Assembly (NCBI GenBank): GCA_013152275.1
Contig: JAADGS010000014.1
Span: forward strand, 1-38,335
Origin: Actinomycetota bacterium
GTDB lineage: Bacteria; Actinomycetota; Acidimicrobiia; Spongiisociales; UBA4744
Length of the DNA stretch: 38,335 bases
Direction: 5' to 3'
Shown: positions 7,656 through 15,658 of the stretch, piece by piece
Layout of the letters: each line of letters opens with the position of its first letter
Position numbering within the stretch: position 1 is the first letter of the stretch
Made by a program: the position numbers and the translations under genes
Notes under the pieces: model-generated
The model's database searches: none
Seen by the model: the letters and a program-made list of their open reading frames with translations, nothing else
What the model was told of the DNA's origin: nothing

Positions 7656-10250
7656 TCAGCCGCCCAGCTCATCGAGCTGAGATTGGAGCTTGTCCACCTT
7701 CTGGCGAAGCTCGTCTGCCTTGGCAAGCTCTTTCGCGACGATCTCGGCGGGTGCTTTGGAGCGGTAGTCCCCGTTGGCGAGCTTGGCCTCCGAACGTTCG
7801 AGATCCGCTCGAGCGGCAACAATCGACTTCTCGAGTCGAGCCCGCTCCGCTTCCACGTCGACAAGTCCGGCGAGGCGGATGAAACCCTGGATGGACCCGG
7901 CGACAATGCGGGTGAAACCGGCGGCGTCCGCTGGAGGATCGCCGAACTCAGGCTCGACGAACGCCAGTGCGCGCAGTTGCTCTTCCCACCATGTGCCCTC
8001 CAATCCATCCGAATCCACGACGGTCATGGCCATCGGCCTGCGAGGACCGAGCCCGTGCTCGGCACGGAAGCGTCGCACGCCGGTGACGAGTTCCTGGAGT
8101 GTCGCGATGCCGGCCGGGGCCTGATAGCGCGGGATGCGGGGCCATCTCGATCCCGCGAGGAGCTCATCTCTGCTCACGAGTTCGTTCCACAGCTCCTCGG
8201 TCACGAAGGGAATCACCGGGTGGAAGAGCTTGAGGAGATCACGCAGGACCACGCCGAGCGTCTGACGAGCCCCGGCGGCCCTGGCAGGGTCCCACAAGGG
8301 AGACTTGGCCATCTCCAGATACCAGTCGAACACCTCCGACCAGGCGAAGCTATACAGCAACGCGTACGCGTCGGAGAGCCGGTATTGGTCACACAGGGTG
8401 TCGAATCGTTCGGTCACTTCACCGAGTCGCGACAGTATCCAGCGATCGACTGGCGAAGGATCGTCGGGATAGCCGCCGTCCACGGGAACGTCACCGGTGT
8501 GCTGGAGACCGAACCGTATCGCATTCCACAGCTTGTTACCGAACTTGCGCGTGCCCTCGACCCATTCGATGTCGAATGGAACGTCATGTCCGGGCGCCGC
8601 CGCCTGGATCAGCGCGAGACGTAGAGAGTCGGCGCCGTGCTCCTCGACGATGTCGAGCGGATCGACGGCATTGCCGATCGATTTCGACATCTTGCAGCCG
8701 GAGGCGTCACGCACGAGTCCGTGGATGACGGTGTCGACGAACGGAACGTCACCCATGAAATGCAAACCCATCTGCATCATGCGGGCCACCCAGAAGTAGA
8801 TGATGTCGAACCCGGTGATCATCACCGCGTTCGGGTAGAAGCGCTCGAGGTCCTCGGTCTCATCCGGCCAGCCGAGTGTGGAGAACGGCCACAGCGCCGA
8901 GGAGAACCACGTGTCGAGCACGTCTTCGTCCTGGCGGAGGTCCCCCGATCCACACGGGCACACCGTCGGATCCTCGATGGCGACGATCGTCTCGCCACAG
9001 TCGTCGCAGTACCAGGCAGGGATCCGGTGGCCCCACCAGATCTGGCGGCTGATGCACCAGTCCCTCAGATTCTCCATCCAGTGGAAGTAGCTTTTCTCCC
9101 AGCGCTTCGGAAAGAAACGAGTCCTCCCCTCTCGCACGACATCGATGGCAGGGATCGTGAGCGGTCGCACCTTGACGAACCACTGGTCGGACAGATACGG
9201 CTCGATGACGGTGCCGCAGCGGTAGCAGTGGCCCACCGAGTGGGTGTGGTTTTCGATCCTCTCGACGGCGCCTGCCTTGTGGAGTTCGTGCTTGACCGCT
9301 TCACGAGCTTCGAATCGGTCCATCCCGTCGAACCGCAGGCCGGTGAACGCGACCATGGCACCCTCGTCGAGGATCTTTGGTGATTCGAGACCGTGCCGCC
9401 GGCCGATCTCGTAGTCGTTGGGGTCGTGAGCGGGCGTCACCTTGACGGCACCGGTCCCGAACTCGGGATCGACCGCCTCGTCGGCAATGATCGGGATCTC
9501 GCGACCCACGAGGGGCAGACGGACGGTGCGCCCCACATACGGCTGGTACCGGGCGTCGTCCGGATGCACGGCGACGGCCGTGTCCCCGAGCATCGTTTCC
9601 ACCCTGGTCGTCGCGACGGTGATACCGCCCGGTCCATCGGTGAACGGGTAGGTGACGTAGACGAGTTCACCCGGTTCGTCCTCATACTCGACTTCGATCT
9701 CCGCCAGAGCGGTACCACAGCGGGGGCACCAGTTGATGATCCGGTTCCCGCGGTAGATGAGGTCCTCTTCATAGAGACGTACGAACACTTCTCGCACGGC
9801 GCGCGAGAGGCCCTCGTCCATGGTGAACCGTTCCCGAGTCCAATCGACAGAGTCGCCGAGGCGGCGCATCTGGAGGCTGATCCGGTCGCCGTATTGGCGC
9901 TTCCAGGACCAGACCTGTTCGATGAACGCCTCCCTGCCGATGTCGTGGCGGGACAGGCCTTCGGCCGCGAGGTCCCGCTCGACGACGTTCTGGGTGGCGA
10001 TGCCCGCGTGGTCGGCACCGGGGAGCCAGAGAGTGGCATAGCCCTGCATGCGTTTGCGGCGCACGATCACGTCGTGAATCGAATGGTTGAGAGCATGCCC
10101 CATGTGCAGCTGGCCGGTCACATTGGGGGGTGGAATGACGACACAAAACGGTTCGCCGTCGGGATTGTGCTCAGGTCGAAAGACGCCGGACCGATCCCAA
10201 CGGTCGTACCAGCGCGACTCGACGGCCTTCGGATCGTACGTCGGTTGCAT
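7656..10250 (-). CDS. valS: Valyl-tRNA synthetase
   Basis: Class Ia aminoacyl-tRNA synthetase of 864 residues that charges tRNA-Val. The HIGH-type motif is HMGH at 49-52 and KMSKS is at 520-524. Two Cys pairs (CPRC near 175, CYRC near 342) and a Cys-rich CDDCGE...CPCGSGD segment (about 415-436) suggest zinc-binding knuckles. The editing domain (TTRVETMLGDTAV near 214) clears misloaded Thr. The C terminus (about 795-860) is the coiled-coil tRNA-binding arm typical of ValRS. The start is the ATG at 10250; the open frame reaches 10355, but that extension has no ValS features. Confidence 0.97.
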   Translation of the reverse strand: MQPTYDPKAVESRWYDRWDRSGVFRPEHNPDGEPFCVVIPPPNVTGQLHMGHALNHSIHDVIVRRKRMQGYATLWLPGADHAGIATQNVVERDLAAEGLSRHDIGREAFIEQVWSWKRQYGDRISLQMRRLGDSVDWTRERFTMDEGLSRAVREVFVRLYEEDLIYRGNRIINWCPRCGTALAEIEVEYEDEPGELVYVTYPFTDGPGGITVATTRVETMLGDTAVAVHPDDARYQPYVGRTVRLPLVGREIPIIADEAVDPEFGTGAVKVTPAHDPNDYEIGRRHGLESPKILDEGAMVAFTGLRFDGMDRFEAREAVKHELHKAGAVERIENHTHSVGHCYRCGTVIEPYLSDQWFVKVRPLTIPAIDVVREGRTRFFPKRWEKSYFHWMENLRDWCISRQIWWGHRIPAWYCDDCGETIVAIEDPTVCPCGSGDLRQDEDVLDTWFSSALWPFSTLGWPDETEDLERFYPNAVMITGFDIIYFWVARMMQMGLHFMGDVPFVDTVIHGLVRDASGCKMSKSIGNAVDPLDIVEEHGADSLRLALIQAAAPGHDVPFDIEWVEGTRKFGNKLWNAIRFGLQHTGDVPVDGGYPDDPSPVDRWILSRLGEVTERFDTLCDQYRLSDAYALLYSFAWSEVFDWYLEMAKSPLWDPARAAGARQTLGVVLRDLLKLFHPVIPFVTEELWNELVSRDELLAGSRWPRIPRYQAPAGIATLQELVTGVRRFRAEHGLGPRRPMAMTVVDSDGLEGTWWEEQLRALAFVEPEFGDPPADAAGFTRIVAGSIQGFIRLAGLVDVEAERARLEKSIVAARADLERSEAKLANGDYRSKAPAEIVAKELAKADELRQKVDKLQSQLDELGG

Positions 10251-10420
10251 CGCGCTCTTCTTGCATGGTGGACGACATGCTAGCGCCTCGGCAGGCAGCC
10301 TCTGCGACGTTCCGTCGGCCAGGAACTCACCTCGCGACGCTCCCCGTCTCGACACACCGTGGCGGGTGCTCCTTCATCTGGCGGTCTTGCAGCCGACGTC
10401 GGGCTGCCCCATGCCACAAA

Positions 10421-10447
10421 GAGGCCCCGGCCGGCGGCCGGGGCCTC
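10421..10447 (-). terminator. Perfect GC-rich hairpin after LPFTG protein gene 1
   Basis: A 12-bp perfect stem GAGGCCCCGGCC / GGCCGGGGCCTC with a 3-base loop lies about 30 bases beyond the stop codon at 10478 and is followed on the minus strand by TTTG. This fits a short-tailed actinobacterial terminator. The rest of the 10251-10477 gap holds only this hairpin and the valS upstream region; I see no further gene there. Confidence 0.75.
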
Positions 10448-10477
10448 AACCTCCCACATTGTCGTCTGGACGGGGTG

Positions 10478-11758
10478 TCAATCGAGTCGACGTGCCGCGC
10501 CGGCCTCCACCACAGGTTCTTCCTTCTTCCGGAATGCCAGTGTCACAAGGCCACCGAGCAGCAGCAACGCAGCGCCGATACCACCTGCGGTGGTCCCCGA
10601 CGCTCCGGTGAACGGCAAGGTCTCTGTCGTCGGCGAGGTCGTGACCGTCGTCGCCGGACGCGTGACCGTCGTCGGTGAGACCGACGCCCTCACGACGCCG
10701 GCGTCCCACGTCAAGTCGTTCTGGCCCGCTGCCAGTGTGATCACGCCCGTCCGTCCGGTCGTGCGATCTGCATCACTGCCTGTCGAAACCGTCCCCTTGC
10801 CAACGATCGTGAACCCGCCGAAGCCAGGTACGCCGCCAAGGCCGTCGGGAATGACGAACTCGACCACATAGGTACCTGCCGCGAGGTCCGTGAACAGGTA
10901 GTTGCCGCCGGCGTCGGTCACCGTGGTGTCCAACTTCGTCGTGCCGGTGCCGTCATACAGATTCACGATCACCCCGGCTATTCCCGACTCTCCCGAACCC
11001 TGAATCCCATCCTCGTCCGGTTCGACCCCGTCGTACCAGACGAAGTCACCGATAGAGCCAAGAAGCGGTGGGCACTCACCAACGGTGAACCTGCCCGACG
11101 TCCGCCCAACCAGCGAGAAACCAGGCGCAGCCGACGCCACCCACGTATACGAACCAGGATCGAGCGTGAACGCATCACCGGAACCGGTAGCCACATACGA
11201 GCCACCAGGCCCCGTAATCGTCACCATCGCACCAGACGTCGGAGCAATCACCACCTTCACAGGGGCCTCCGACGACTCACCATTCCACGAACACGACCCG
11301 GCCGAAACCGTCACCGACGCATCCGTCGGCGGCCGTTGGCATCCGGTGTCGTCGAGTTGGCTCAGGTCGATCGACAGCGATCTGGAAACATGTTGCGGGC
11401 CCCCGTCAGACCAATCTGCTTTCACGGTCAAGGTCTTGACGCCCGAATCGGAGAGCGAATACGAAACCGTGTCGGATTCGGTCGCATTCGGTCCGAGCAC
11501 GAGTCCATGTTTGATGTCTGTCAGCAGACTGTCCGAGTAGGTGACCTGGTCGACGGTCATGACGCGCCCGGACCAGTTCCCGTTCGCCACCGTCCAGGTG
11601 ATCTCCCACTCTCCCGACTCCGCGGAGCAGCCGGCATCGACAGACAGAATCGGATGGTGCGCCGATGCCGCCGGTGCGAAGTACCCGATGAGGGGCACCA
11701 CCAAGACAACAACGAGGATTGCTCGCAGTGCCTGTCCAGCCCAAGTGTGATCTCTCAT
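10478..11758 (-). CDS. Secreted LPFTG-anchored protein with SdrD-B-like domain (1)
   Basis: Protein of 426 residues. It has a signal peptide (basic start, hydrophobic core, cleavage near PAASAHH), Ig-like beta-rich regions and one SdrD B-like (Cna-B fold) repeat (GSIGDFVWYDGVEPDEDGIQ onward). A Thr-rich linker leads to a sortase sorting signal: LPFTG, hydrophobic helix, then RKKEE. It should be covalently attached to the cell wall. The ATG at 11758 is chosen over one 18 bases upstream because AGGAGG lies 7 bases before it. It is a relative of the gene at 12088-13536 and has a similar leader, but the N-terminal halves differ. The exact function is unknown; adhesion or stalk formation is possible. 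Confidence 0.85.
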   Translation of the reverse strand: MRDHTWAGQALRAILVVVLVVPLIGYFAPAASAHHPILSVDAGCSAESGEWEITWTVANGNWSGRVMTVDQVTYSDSLLTDIKHGLVLGPNATESDTVSYSLSDSGVKTLTVKADWSDGGPQHVSRSLSIDLSQLDDTGCQRPPTDASVTVSAGSCSWNGESSEAPVKVVIAPTSGAMVTITGPGGSYVATGSGDAFTLDPGSYTWVASAAPGFSLVGRTSGRFTVGECPPLLGSIGDFVWYDGVEPDEDGIQGSGESGIAGVIVNLYDGTGTTKLDTTVTDAGGNYLFTDLAAGTYVVEFVIPDGLGGVPGFGGFTIVGKGTVSTGSDADRTTGRTGVITLAAGQNDLTWDAGVVRASVSPTTVTRPATTVTTSPTTETLPFTGASGTTAGGIGAALLLLGGLVTLAFRKKEEPVVEAGAARRLD

Positions 11759-11777
11759 TTTCCGCCTCCTCGTCAAG

Positions 11778-11851
11778 GGGGCGGGCCGGTCTCACCACTG
11801 GCTCACTTCGATCCTTGGTGACCGCGTACAGATCGAAGTTCAACGCCTCCC
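11778..11851 (-). promoter_or_regulatory. Structured leader RNA element 1
   Basis: In the mRNA the order is GGGAGGCG, then a 9-bp stem ACTTCGATC/GATCGAAGT (11831-11839 with 11805-11813). Its 17-base loop contains CGGTCACC (11817-11824). This loop can pair with GGTGAGACCG downstream (11787-11796), with one bulge, to form a pseudoknot. The following CCGCCCCC can pair either with GGGAGGCG or with the Shine-Dalgarno region GGAGGCGG. The leader of the second LPFTG gene repeats this plan with compensatory changes in the stem. Confidence 0.7.
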
Positions 11852-11864
11852 GTTATTGGCCCCT

Positions 11865-11881
11865 GACCACAATGTGTGGTT
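11865..11881. promoter_or_regulatory. CCAC-N5-GTGG palindrome at LPFTG gene 1
   Basis: Inverted repeat GACCAC-AATGT-GTGGTT on the plus strand, placed 8 bases beyond the candidate -10 box, so it begins at about the transcription start. It may be an operator or a 5'-terminal mRNA hairpin. Five similar sites occur in the window, all upstream of envelope genes. Confidence 0.65.
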
Positions 11882-11889
11882 ATGAAGTC

Positions 11890-11918
11890 ATGATATACCA
11901 CTGCACGCGGTCTTTCAA
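11890..11918 (-). promoter_or_regulatory. Predicted sigma-70-type promoter of LPFTG gene 1
   Basis: TTGAAA (11913-11918) and TATCAT (11890-11895) are separated by exactly 17 bases on the minus strand. The predicted start is near 11883, giving a leader of about 125 bases. The promoter of the second LPFTG gene has the same -35 hexamer and the same spacing. Confidence 0.65.
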
Positions 11919-12037
11919 CCACTATTTGTGCTGTCTCGTCCACGCTGCGTGTTGCACACGCCTGCCTGACAAGACGGACCTCCCCAACGGTCGTCGCCGA
12001 CGTCTCCGTCTCGATACCGCCCCACCGCGCAACCAGC

Positions 12038-12065
12038 GAGGGCCTCGGCAAAAGCCGAGGCCCTC
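12038..12065 (-). terminator. Hairpin after LPFTG protein gene 2
   Basis: A 12-bp perfect stem GAGGGCCTCGGC / GCCGAGGCCCTC with a 4-base loop lies 22 bases past the stop codon at 12088. There is no clear T-run, as is common in high-GC actinobacteria. It separates this gene from the promoter of LPFTG gene 1. Confidence 0.75.
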
Positions 12066-12087
12066 TGATGACGATACGCCGGTACGG

Positions 12088-13536
12088 CTACTCGGCGTCG
12101 TTACGGATTACCACCAGATCGTCCTCCTTGCCACGAACCGCCAGCAGAACGAGCCCCCCGAGCAGGACCAGGCCTACCGCCGCTCCCCCAAGGCCGCTGG
12201 AGGATGCACCGGTGAATGGCAGTGTCTCGGTGGTCGGGCGCACTGCGGTCGTCGGTTCTACTTCGGTCGTGCGGTGTATGCCTGCATCGACCGTCAGATC
12301 GCTCACCCCCGCGCCAAGCGAAATGATGCCGCTGCGTCCATTCGCTCCCGCATCGCTGTCGATCGTGTCGTCCGATCCTTGATCCGCAGCCGAGAACTCC
12401 CACGTTTCTGCCGGAAGCACGAACTCGACGATGTAGTCGCCGGCCAGAAGCCCGCTAAAGCCGTAGTGCCCGTCGGAATCTGTTGTCGTCGACTCCAGCT
12501 GTGCACCACTGCCATCCAGCAGGTTCACCGTGGCTCCTGCGATTCCGATTTCACCGGCATCCTGCAGACCGTTGGTGTTCGCGTCGTTCCACACGAAGTC
12601 GCCAATGGTTCCGGCTTGAGGCGCCGTCGTCGTCGTGGTGGGCGGCGCCGTGGTCGTCGTGGTCGTCGGCGCCGTGGTCGTCGTGGTCGTCGGCGCCGTC
12701 GTCGTCGTGGTTGTCGACGCCGTGAACGTGTTCGTGAACACGCAGGTCACCGACTCCCCTTCGGCCAAGTCGATCTGTGCCGGATCAGACCCGTCCGAAC
12801 ACGCCGTGGAGGTGAGCTCCCATCCCGGGGGCAGCACGGTTTCCTTCACGTCATAGATCCCGGCAGGTAGGCCGTCGAACGTGGTCGAGGCCACCCCCGA
12901 CGCCGTGGTCATACTGAAGTCCGTGTCGTCCAGAGTCTCCGAAGAGAACGAGAACGTTCCGTTACCGTTGATCGCGTTCTTCAGGATCTTGATCGAGCCG
13001 GTCGCCGCCTCCGGCACGGGAACGAACGCTGCGCAGACCGGGTGAATCGAGTTCGCATAGGTCTGGGCATCACCGGGAGTGGGCCAGAACGCGTGACGCG
13101 CCCAAAGCTCGGTGAGGTCCGGAACGAGCGTGTCTGCGTTCACCTGCTGCGAAAGGAAGTCCACATCGTTCGGCAGGTCGGCGATGATGCCTGAAAGGAA
13201 CGAGGGGGTGGCTCCAGAGACCATCGAACGATCGGCGAGCTGCCACTGCTCATGTGCCTGCACCTGAGGCGACGTGCCATCGTGGGGATCATACGAGTAC
13301 AGGTAGATGTCGTACCGTCCCGCCGGAATCGATACGGCGACCGGCCCGGTCTCGGCATCCGCCTTGGTGAGGTCGGAACGAATCATGTGCGCGCCCAGAT
13401 CGACGATGGTTCCTTGTGTGAACGGGCACGTCAAATCCGGCTCGGCCGTCTGCCCCCATGCAGGAATTGCCAGAAGCCCGACCAAGAGCGCCATCGTGGC
13501 GACCGCGGCACCCCACCTCAATAGACCCTTTTTCAT
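12088..13536 (-). CDS. Secreted LPFTG-anchored protein with SdrD-B-like domain (2)
   Basis: Protein of 482 residues. The signal peptide is MKKGLLRW plus a hydrophobic stretch ending near PAWGQ. An N-terminal region (about 30-175) of unknown type is followed by a Cna-B/prealbumin-like region (about 180-270, with GLPAGIYDVKE). A long linker of Thr runs broken by AP (about 275-310) precedes one SdrD B-like repeat (GTIGDFVWNDANTNGLQDAG). The end is a sorting signal: LPFTG, hydrophobic helix, then RGKEDD. The ATG at 13536 has AGGAGG 6 bases upstream. It should be anchored to the wall by sortase. Its C-terminal half matches the gene at 10478-11758, which suggests an old tandem duplication with a changed N terminus. 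Confidence 0.86.
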   Translation of the reverse strand: MKKGLLRWGAAVATMALLVGLLAIPAWGQTAEPDLTCPFTQGTIVDLGAHMIRSDLTKADAETGPVAVSIPAGRYDIYLYSYDPHDGTSPQVQAHEQWQLADRSMVSGATPSFLSGIIADLPNDVDFLSQQVNADTLVPDLTELWARHAFWPTPGDAQTYANSIHPVCAAFVPVPEAATGSIKILKNAINGNGTFSFSSETLDDTDFSMTTASGVASTTFDGLPAGIYDVKETVLPPGWELTSTACSDGSDPAQIDLAEGESVTCVFTNTFTASTTTTTTAPTTTTTTAPTTTTTTAPPTTTTTAPQAGTIGDFVWNDANTNGLQDAGEIGIAGATVNLLDGSGAQLESTTTDSDGHYGFSGLLAGDYIVEFVLPAETWEFSAADQGSDDTIDSDAGANGRSGIISLGAGVSDLTVDAGIHRTTEVEPTTAVRPTTETLPFTGASSSGLGGAAVGLVLLGGLVLLAVRGKEDDLVVIRNDAE

Positions 13537-13558
13537 TTCCGCCTCCTTGCCATGAGGG

Positions 13559-13630
13559 GCGGGCCGGTCTCACCACTAGCTCACTTCGGTTCTTGGTGAC
13601 CGTATTACGAACCGAAGGTCATCGCCTCCC
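13559..13630 (-). promoter_or_regulatory. Structured leader RNA element 2
   Basis: Same plan as the element at 11778-11851: GGGAGGCG, stem CTTCGGTTC/GAACCGAAG (13611-13619 with 13586-13594), loop CGGTCACC (13597-13604), partner GGTGAGACCG (13567-13576), CCGCCCC, then the AGGAGGCGG ribosome site. Against element 1, two stem pairs change on both sides (A-T to G-C and C-G to T-A) while single-stranded motifs stay identical. This is the pattern expected of a conserved RNA structure. Confidence 0.7.
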
Positions 13631-13644
13631 ATTTACTAACCCCC

Positions 13645-13661
13645 GACCACTAATTGTGGCC
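13645..13661. promoter_or_regulatory. CCAC-N5-GTGG palindrome at LPFTG gene 2
   Basis: GACCAC-TAATT-GTGGCC on the plus strand, 8 bases beyond the candidate -10 box. This is the same placement as at LPFTG gene 1 and at the CWB2 gene. Confidence 0.65.
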
Positions 13662-13669
13662 GTACGACC

Positions 13670-13698
13670 ATTCTATGTCACCCATCGCGCGATTTCAA
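13670..13698 (-). promoter_or_regulatory. Predicted sigma-70-type promoter of LPFTG gene 2
   Basis: TTGAAA (13693-13698) and TAGAAT (13670-13675) are spaced by 17 bases on the minus strand. The predicted start is near 13663, about 125 bases before the ATG. The remaining bases up to the clpX stop at 13773 hold nothing I can assign. Confidence 0.65.
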
Positions 13699-13772
13699 CC
13701 ACCAAATCGCGCCACGGGGCACATCAAGATTACGGACTTGCCACAGGGCGTGGAATAGGTCCCGCGACCCGT

Positions 13773-15041
13773 TCAAGCGGAACGTTCGGTCGTGTCCGAG
13801 TCGAGTTCGGTCAGCGGCACCAGCGTCGGGTTGACACGTTCTGCGACAACATCCCCGTTGATCAGCACGCGGCCGACATCCTTGCGCGATGGCAGGTCGT
13901 ACATCGTGTTGAGGAGCACTTCTTCCATGATGGCCCGCAGACCTCGTGCTCCCGTGTTGCGTTTGAGTGCCTGGTCGGCGATCGCCACGAGTGCATCGTC
14001 GGTGAACTCCAACTCGACGTCGTCCAGCTCGAAGAACCGGGTGTACTGGCGCACCAGCGCGTTCTTCGGTGCTTTGAGGATCTCGATCAGCGAGCTCTTG
14101 TCCAGGTCGTCCACCGTCGCGACCACGGGAAGTCGTCCGACGAACTCGGGGATCAAACCGAACTTGATGAGGTCTTCGGGCAAGACCTTCCCGAGAAGTT
14201 CGGAGGCCCGATGCTCATCACGAGTACGGATGTCGGCGCCGAAACCGACCGCCCTGTTCCCGACCCGACTTCCGATCAGATCTTCGAGGCCCGCAAAGGC
14301 ACCGGCAACGATGAACAACACATTCGTCGTGTCGATCTGGATGAACTCCTGGTGCGGATGCTTGCGGCCACCTTGGGGCGGAACCGACGCCACGGTTCCT
14401 TCGAGGATCTTCAACAGCGCCTGTTGGACTCCCTCACCGGACACGTCGCGAGTGATCGAGGGATTCTCCGACTTGCGGGCGATCTTGTCGATCTCGTCGA
14501 TGTAGATGATCCCCTGCTCCGCCTTCTTGACGTCGAAGTCTGCCGCCTGAATCAGCTTGAGGAGGATGTTCTCGACATCCTCGCCCACGTACCCGGCCTC
14601 GGTGAGCGCGGTGGCGTCGGCGAGTGCGAACGGGACGTTGAGGAGTCTGGCGAGCGTCTGGGCGAGCAGCGTCTTGCCGCAACCGGTCGGTCCGATCAGC
14701 AGAATGTTCGACTTCTGCAGTTCGACATCCTCTTTGTTCTCATTGCCGGCCTGTACCCGCTTGTAGTGGTTGTAGACGGCGACCGACAAGACTTTCTTGG
14801 CGCGATCCTGCCCGACGACGTAATCGTCGAGGAACTCGTAGATCTCGTGTGGTGTCGGCAGTTCGGTGATCCCGACGGTTTCCTGCTCGGTGAATTCCTC
14901 GGCGATGATCTCGTTGCACAACTCGATGCATTCATCGCAGATGTACACGCCAGGCCCCGCGATCAACTTGCGGACCTGCTTCTGTGATTTGCCGCAGAAG
15001 CTGCACTTCAAGAGTTCGCCGCCTTCACCGAACTTCGCCAT
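13773..15041 (-). CDS. clpX: ATP-dependent Clp protease ATPase subunit ClpX
   Basis: AAA+ unfoldase of 422 residues that feeds proteins to ClpP. The N-terminal zinc-binding domain uses Cys13, Cys16, Cys35 and Cys38. Walker A GPTGCGKT is at 117-124, the pore loop GYVGED at 150-155, Walker B IIYIDEID at 178-185 and the RKH loop at 226-228. The VGFG segment fits the ClpP-docking loop, and NTGARGLRA holds the sensor-2 arginine. The ATG overlaps the clpP stop by one base (TAATG), so tig-clpP-clpX form one coupled operon. Confidence 0.97.
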   Translation of the reverse strand: MAKFGEGGELLKCSFCGKSQKQVRKLIAGPGVYICDECIELCNEIIAEEFTEQETVGITELPTPHEIYEFLDDYVVGQDRAKKVLSVAVYNHYKRVQAGNENKEDVELQKSNILLIGPTGCGKTLLAQTLARLLNVPFALADATALTEAGYVGEDVENILLKLIQAADFDVKKAEQGIIYIDEIDKIARKSENPSITRDVSGEGVQQALLKILEGTVASVPPQGGRKHPHQEFIQIDTTNVLFIVAGAFAGLEDLIGSRVGNRAVGFGADIRTRDEHRASELLGKVLPEDLIKFGLIPEFVGRLPVVATVDDLDKSSLIEILKAPKNALVRQYTRFFELDDVELEFTDDALVAIADQALKRNTGARGLRAIMEEVLLNTMYDLPSRKDVGRVLINGDVVAERVNPTLVPLTELDSDTTERSA

Positions 15042-15658
15042 TACGCCCCCGTCACCGCGGCGAGCTCTCGCCGCGAGAGAATGTCGTCGATGATCCCGTA
15101 TGCCTTCGCTTCCTCGGCGAGCATCCAGAAATCCCGCTCCGTATCCTCGGACACCTTCTCCATGGTCTGGCCGGTGTGTTCGGCGAGAATCTCATTGAGC
15201 TGCTCACGCATCTGCATGATGAGTCGAGCCTGGATCTCGATGTCGGACGCCTGACCCTGGGCGCCGCCAGACGGCTGGTGCAGCATCACGCGGGCGTGTG
15301 GCAGCGCGAACCGCTTGCCCTTTTCTCCACCGGCGAGGATCACCGCCGAGGCCGAGGCCGCCATGCCCATACACACGGTCGTGACGGCCGGCTTGATGTA
15401 TTGCATCGTGTCGTAGATCGCGAACAGTGATGTGATCGAGCCGCCGGGAGAGTTGATATAGAGATAGACGTCTTTGTCGGGATCTTCGCTCTCCAGGTGC
15501 AACAACTGCGCCATGATGAGGTTGGCGACCGTGTCATCGATGGGAGTACCGAGGAAGACGATCCGATCTTTCAGCAACCGGCTGTAGATGTCGAACGCGC
15601 GCTCACCACGACTTGTCGATTCGACGACCGTTGGGACGATGTAGTTCTCGGCATTCAT
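15041..15658 (-). CDS. clpP: ATP-dependent Clp protease proteolytic subunit ClpP
   Basis: Serine protease subunit of 205 residues that forms the tetradecameric chamber. The catalytic triad is Ser102 (GMAASAS), His127 ([10 protein letters not shown]) and Asp176 (TERDFWM). The oxyanion region YINSPGGS is at about 67-74. Only one clpP is seen here, whereas many actinobacteria have tandem clpP1/clpP2; a second copy could lie elsewhere. The ATG overlaps the tig stop (ATGA). Confidence 0.96.
   Translation of the reverse strand: MNAENYIVPTVVESTSRGERAFDIYSRLLKDRIVFLGTPIDDTVANLIMAQLLHLESEDPDKDVYLYINSPGGSITSLFAIYDTMQYIKPAVTTVCMGMAASASAVILAGGEKGKRFALPHARVMLHQPSGGAQGQASDIEIQARLIMQMREQLNEILAEHTGQTMEKVSEDTERDFWMLAEEAKAYGIIDDILSRRELAAVTGA

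Noticed and set aside
7656-7658. Readthrough or selenocysteine at the valS TGA to fuse ValS with FolC
   Set aside because: ValS ends at its normal length after the C-terminal coiled coil, and no selenocysteine element is visible; a start-site or one-base problem in folC is simpler.
6735-8624. A 629-codon open frame on the plus strand opposite folC and valS, with similar long antisense frames opposite clpX, the methyltransferases and the AsnB-like genes
   Set aside because: These are shadows of strongly recognised genes in high-GC DNA; their translations lack domains and have skewed composition.
11778-11851. Known riboswitch (cobalamin or c-di-GMP type) in the LPFTG leaders
   Set aside because: A GAGCCAG...GAGACCGG stretch slightly recalls cobalamin riboswitches, but the B12-box and other core motifs are absent; the GEMM core is also absent.
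12620-12720. Simple-sequence GTC/GGC repeat as a regulatory microsatellite
   Set aside because: It encodes the Thr/Ala/Pro linker of LPFTG protein 2 in frame, a common feature of secreted actinobacterial proteins.
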